Source of the DNA: an uncultured Dorea sp.
GTDB lineage: Bacteria; Bacillota; Clostridia; Lachnospirales; Lachnospiraceae
Direction: 5' to 3'
Assembly: GCA_910579335.1 (NCBI GenBank)
Contig: CAJTUQ010000125.1
Span: 1-5,172 of the forward strand
Length of the DNA: 5,172 nucleotides
This document shows, piece after piece, positions 4,569 through 5,172 of the stretch; within the stretch, counting starts at the first letter, position 1; every line of letters starts with the position of its first letter. The position numbers and the translations under genes were made by a program. Under the pieces are notes generated by a model. It made no database searches, was not told the DNA's origin, and was given only the letters and a program-made list of their open reading frames with translations.

Positions 4569-5172
4569 ATGGGGAAATGGGGAAAGCGGATCGGGTATGG
4601 AATCGGCGATTTGGGGTGTAATCTGGTGTTCAGTACGATGGCTTCGTACTTGATGGTTTTTTATACGGATGTGTTCGGGATTACGGCTGCTGCGGCAGGT
4701 ACGATGATGCTTGTAACAAAGTTTATCGATGCCGTAACGGATACAGGTATGGGGCTGATCGTCGATAGGACCCACACGAAATGGGGACAGGGAAGACCAT
4801 ATTTTCTGTTTGGAGCCGTGCCGTTTGCGGTTTTTACATTTATGACATTTTTTATTCCGGATTTAGGAAACGGGGGAAAGCTTGTATGGGCATATGTGAC
4901 ATACTGTCTTTTATGTACGGCGTATACCGTGCTTAACACAATCGTGCCCAGGCTTACGTCAAACGTCCACGAACGGGATATATTGGTATCGACAAGAATG
5001 GTATGCGCCATGCTTGGCACTGCGGTAGTAATGACGATCACCTCGCCGTTAGTTTCGTTTTTCGGAAAGGGAAATCCGGCAAAGGGATACCTTTTTACCA
5101 TGACGCTTTACGGAATTGCGGCAATGTGCATCTTTTTTGTTACATTTGCAAGCACGAAGGAAGTAGTGCCCC
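4569..5172 (+). CDS. GPH-family (MelB-like) sugar:cation symporter, 5' part (runs off the right edge)
   Basis: The frame is open to the last base; 201 residues are visible of about 450-480 expected. It is an inner-membrane carrier of the glycoside-pentoside-hexuronide:cation family (MFS fold). Seen in order are YGIGDLGCN (10-18) leading into helix 1, YTDVFGI (32-38), DAVTD (54-58), the conserved helix 2-3 loop DRTHTKWGQGRPY (66-78), and hydrophobic stretches near 20-33, 39-55, 79-96, 106-125, 143-165 and 174-193. By eye-alignment with E. coli MelB, the cation ligands D55 and D59 are kept as D54 and D58, T121 as T120 and R149 as R143. The sugar-site acids D19 and D124 are Asn here (N18, N123), so the substrate is probably not melibiose. 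AAAGGAGG lies 9 bases before the ATG. It is co-transcribed with the dehydrogenase. Confidence 0.92.
   Translation, partial: MGKWGKRIGYGIGDLGCNLVFSTMASYLMVFYTDVFGITAAAAGTMMLVTKFIDAVTDTGMGLIVDRTHTKWGQGRPYFLFGAVPFAVFTFMTFFIPDLGNGGKLVWAYVTYCLLCTAYTVLNTIVPRLTSNVHERDILVSTRMVCAMLGTAVVMTITSPLVSFFGKGNPAKGYLFTMTLYGIAAMCIFFVTFASTKEVVP

Overview
The window looks like chromosomal DNA of a Clostridia member, most likely Lachnospiraceae. This is inferred from strong AGGAGG-type ribosome sites, very AT-rich intergenic DNA beside moderate-GC genes, a 58-residue S21, and a folate operon with an HD-domain gene ahead of folP and a fused folB-folK. No RNA gene, mobile element, CRISPR array or phage gene is visible. 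The layout is mostly ordinary housekeeping and sugar metabolism. No clearly new system is visible, but several regulatory details and one pathway gap deserve a look.

Left part (1-2042, + strand): the end of a folate biosynthesis operon. It holds the 3' part of an HD-domain phosphohydrolase, dihydropteroate synthase (folP), and a fused dihydroneopterin aldolase / HPPK (folB-folK). The genes are 12 and 26 bases apart, each with its own ribosome site and no terminator between them. Together FolB, FolK and FolP take dihydroneopterin to dihydropteroate. The GTP cyclohydrolase (folE) that starts the pathway is not in the window and may lie upstream.

Middle (2043-2409): a strong sigma-A-type promoter starts 16 bases after the folBK stop and drives rpsU (S21), a gene of only 58 codons. 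Its leader carries a small hairpin and two tandem Shine-Dalgarno-like elements. A perfect 13-bp-stem terminator follows and sits between the convergent rpsU and ROK genes.

Right part (2410-5172): a sugar-utilisation locus. A ROK-family repressor (- strand) is divergent from an NAD-type short-chain dehydrogenase of the polyol/ketose group and a GPH (MelB-like) sugar:cation symporter that runs off the right edge. The roughly 200-base intergenic region between them is extremely AT-rich. It contains a promoter in each direction, and an 11-bp operator-like sequence repeated in opposite orientation just inside each transcript. The likely scheme is uptake by the symporter, oxidation or reduction by the dehydrogenase, and derepression of both units when a sugar binds the ROK protein. 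The substrate cannot be read from the sequence.
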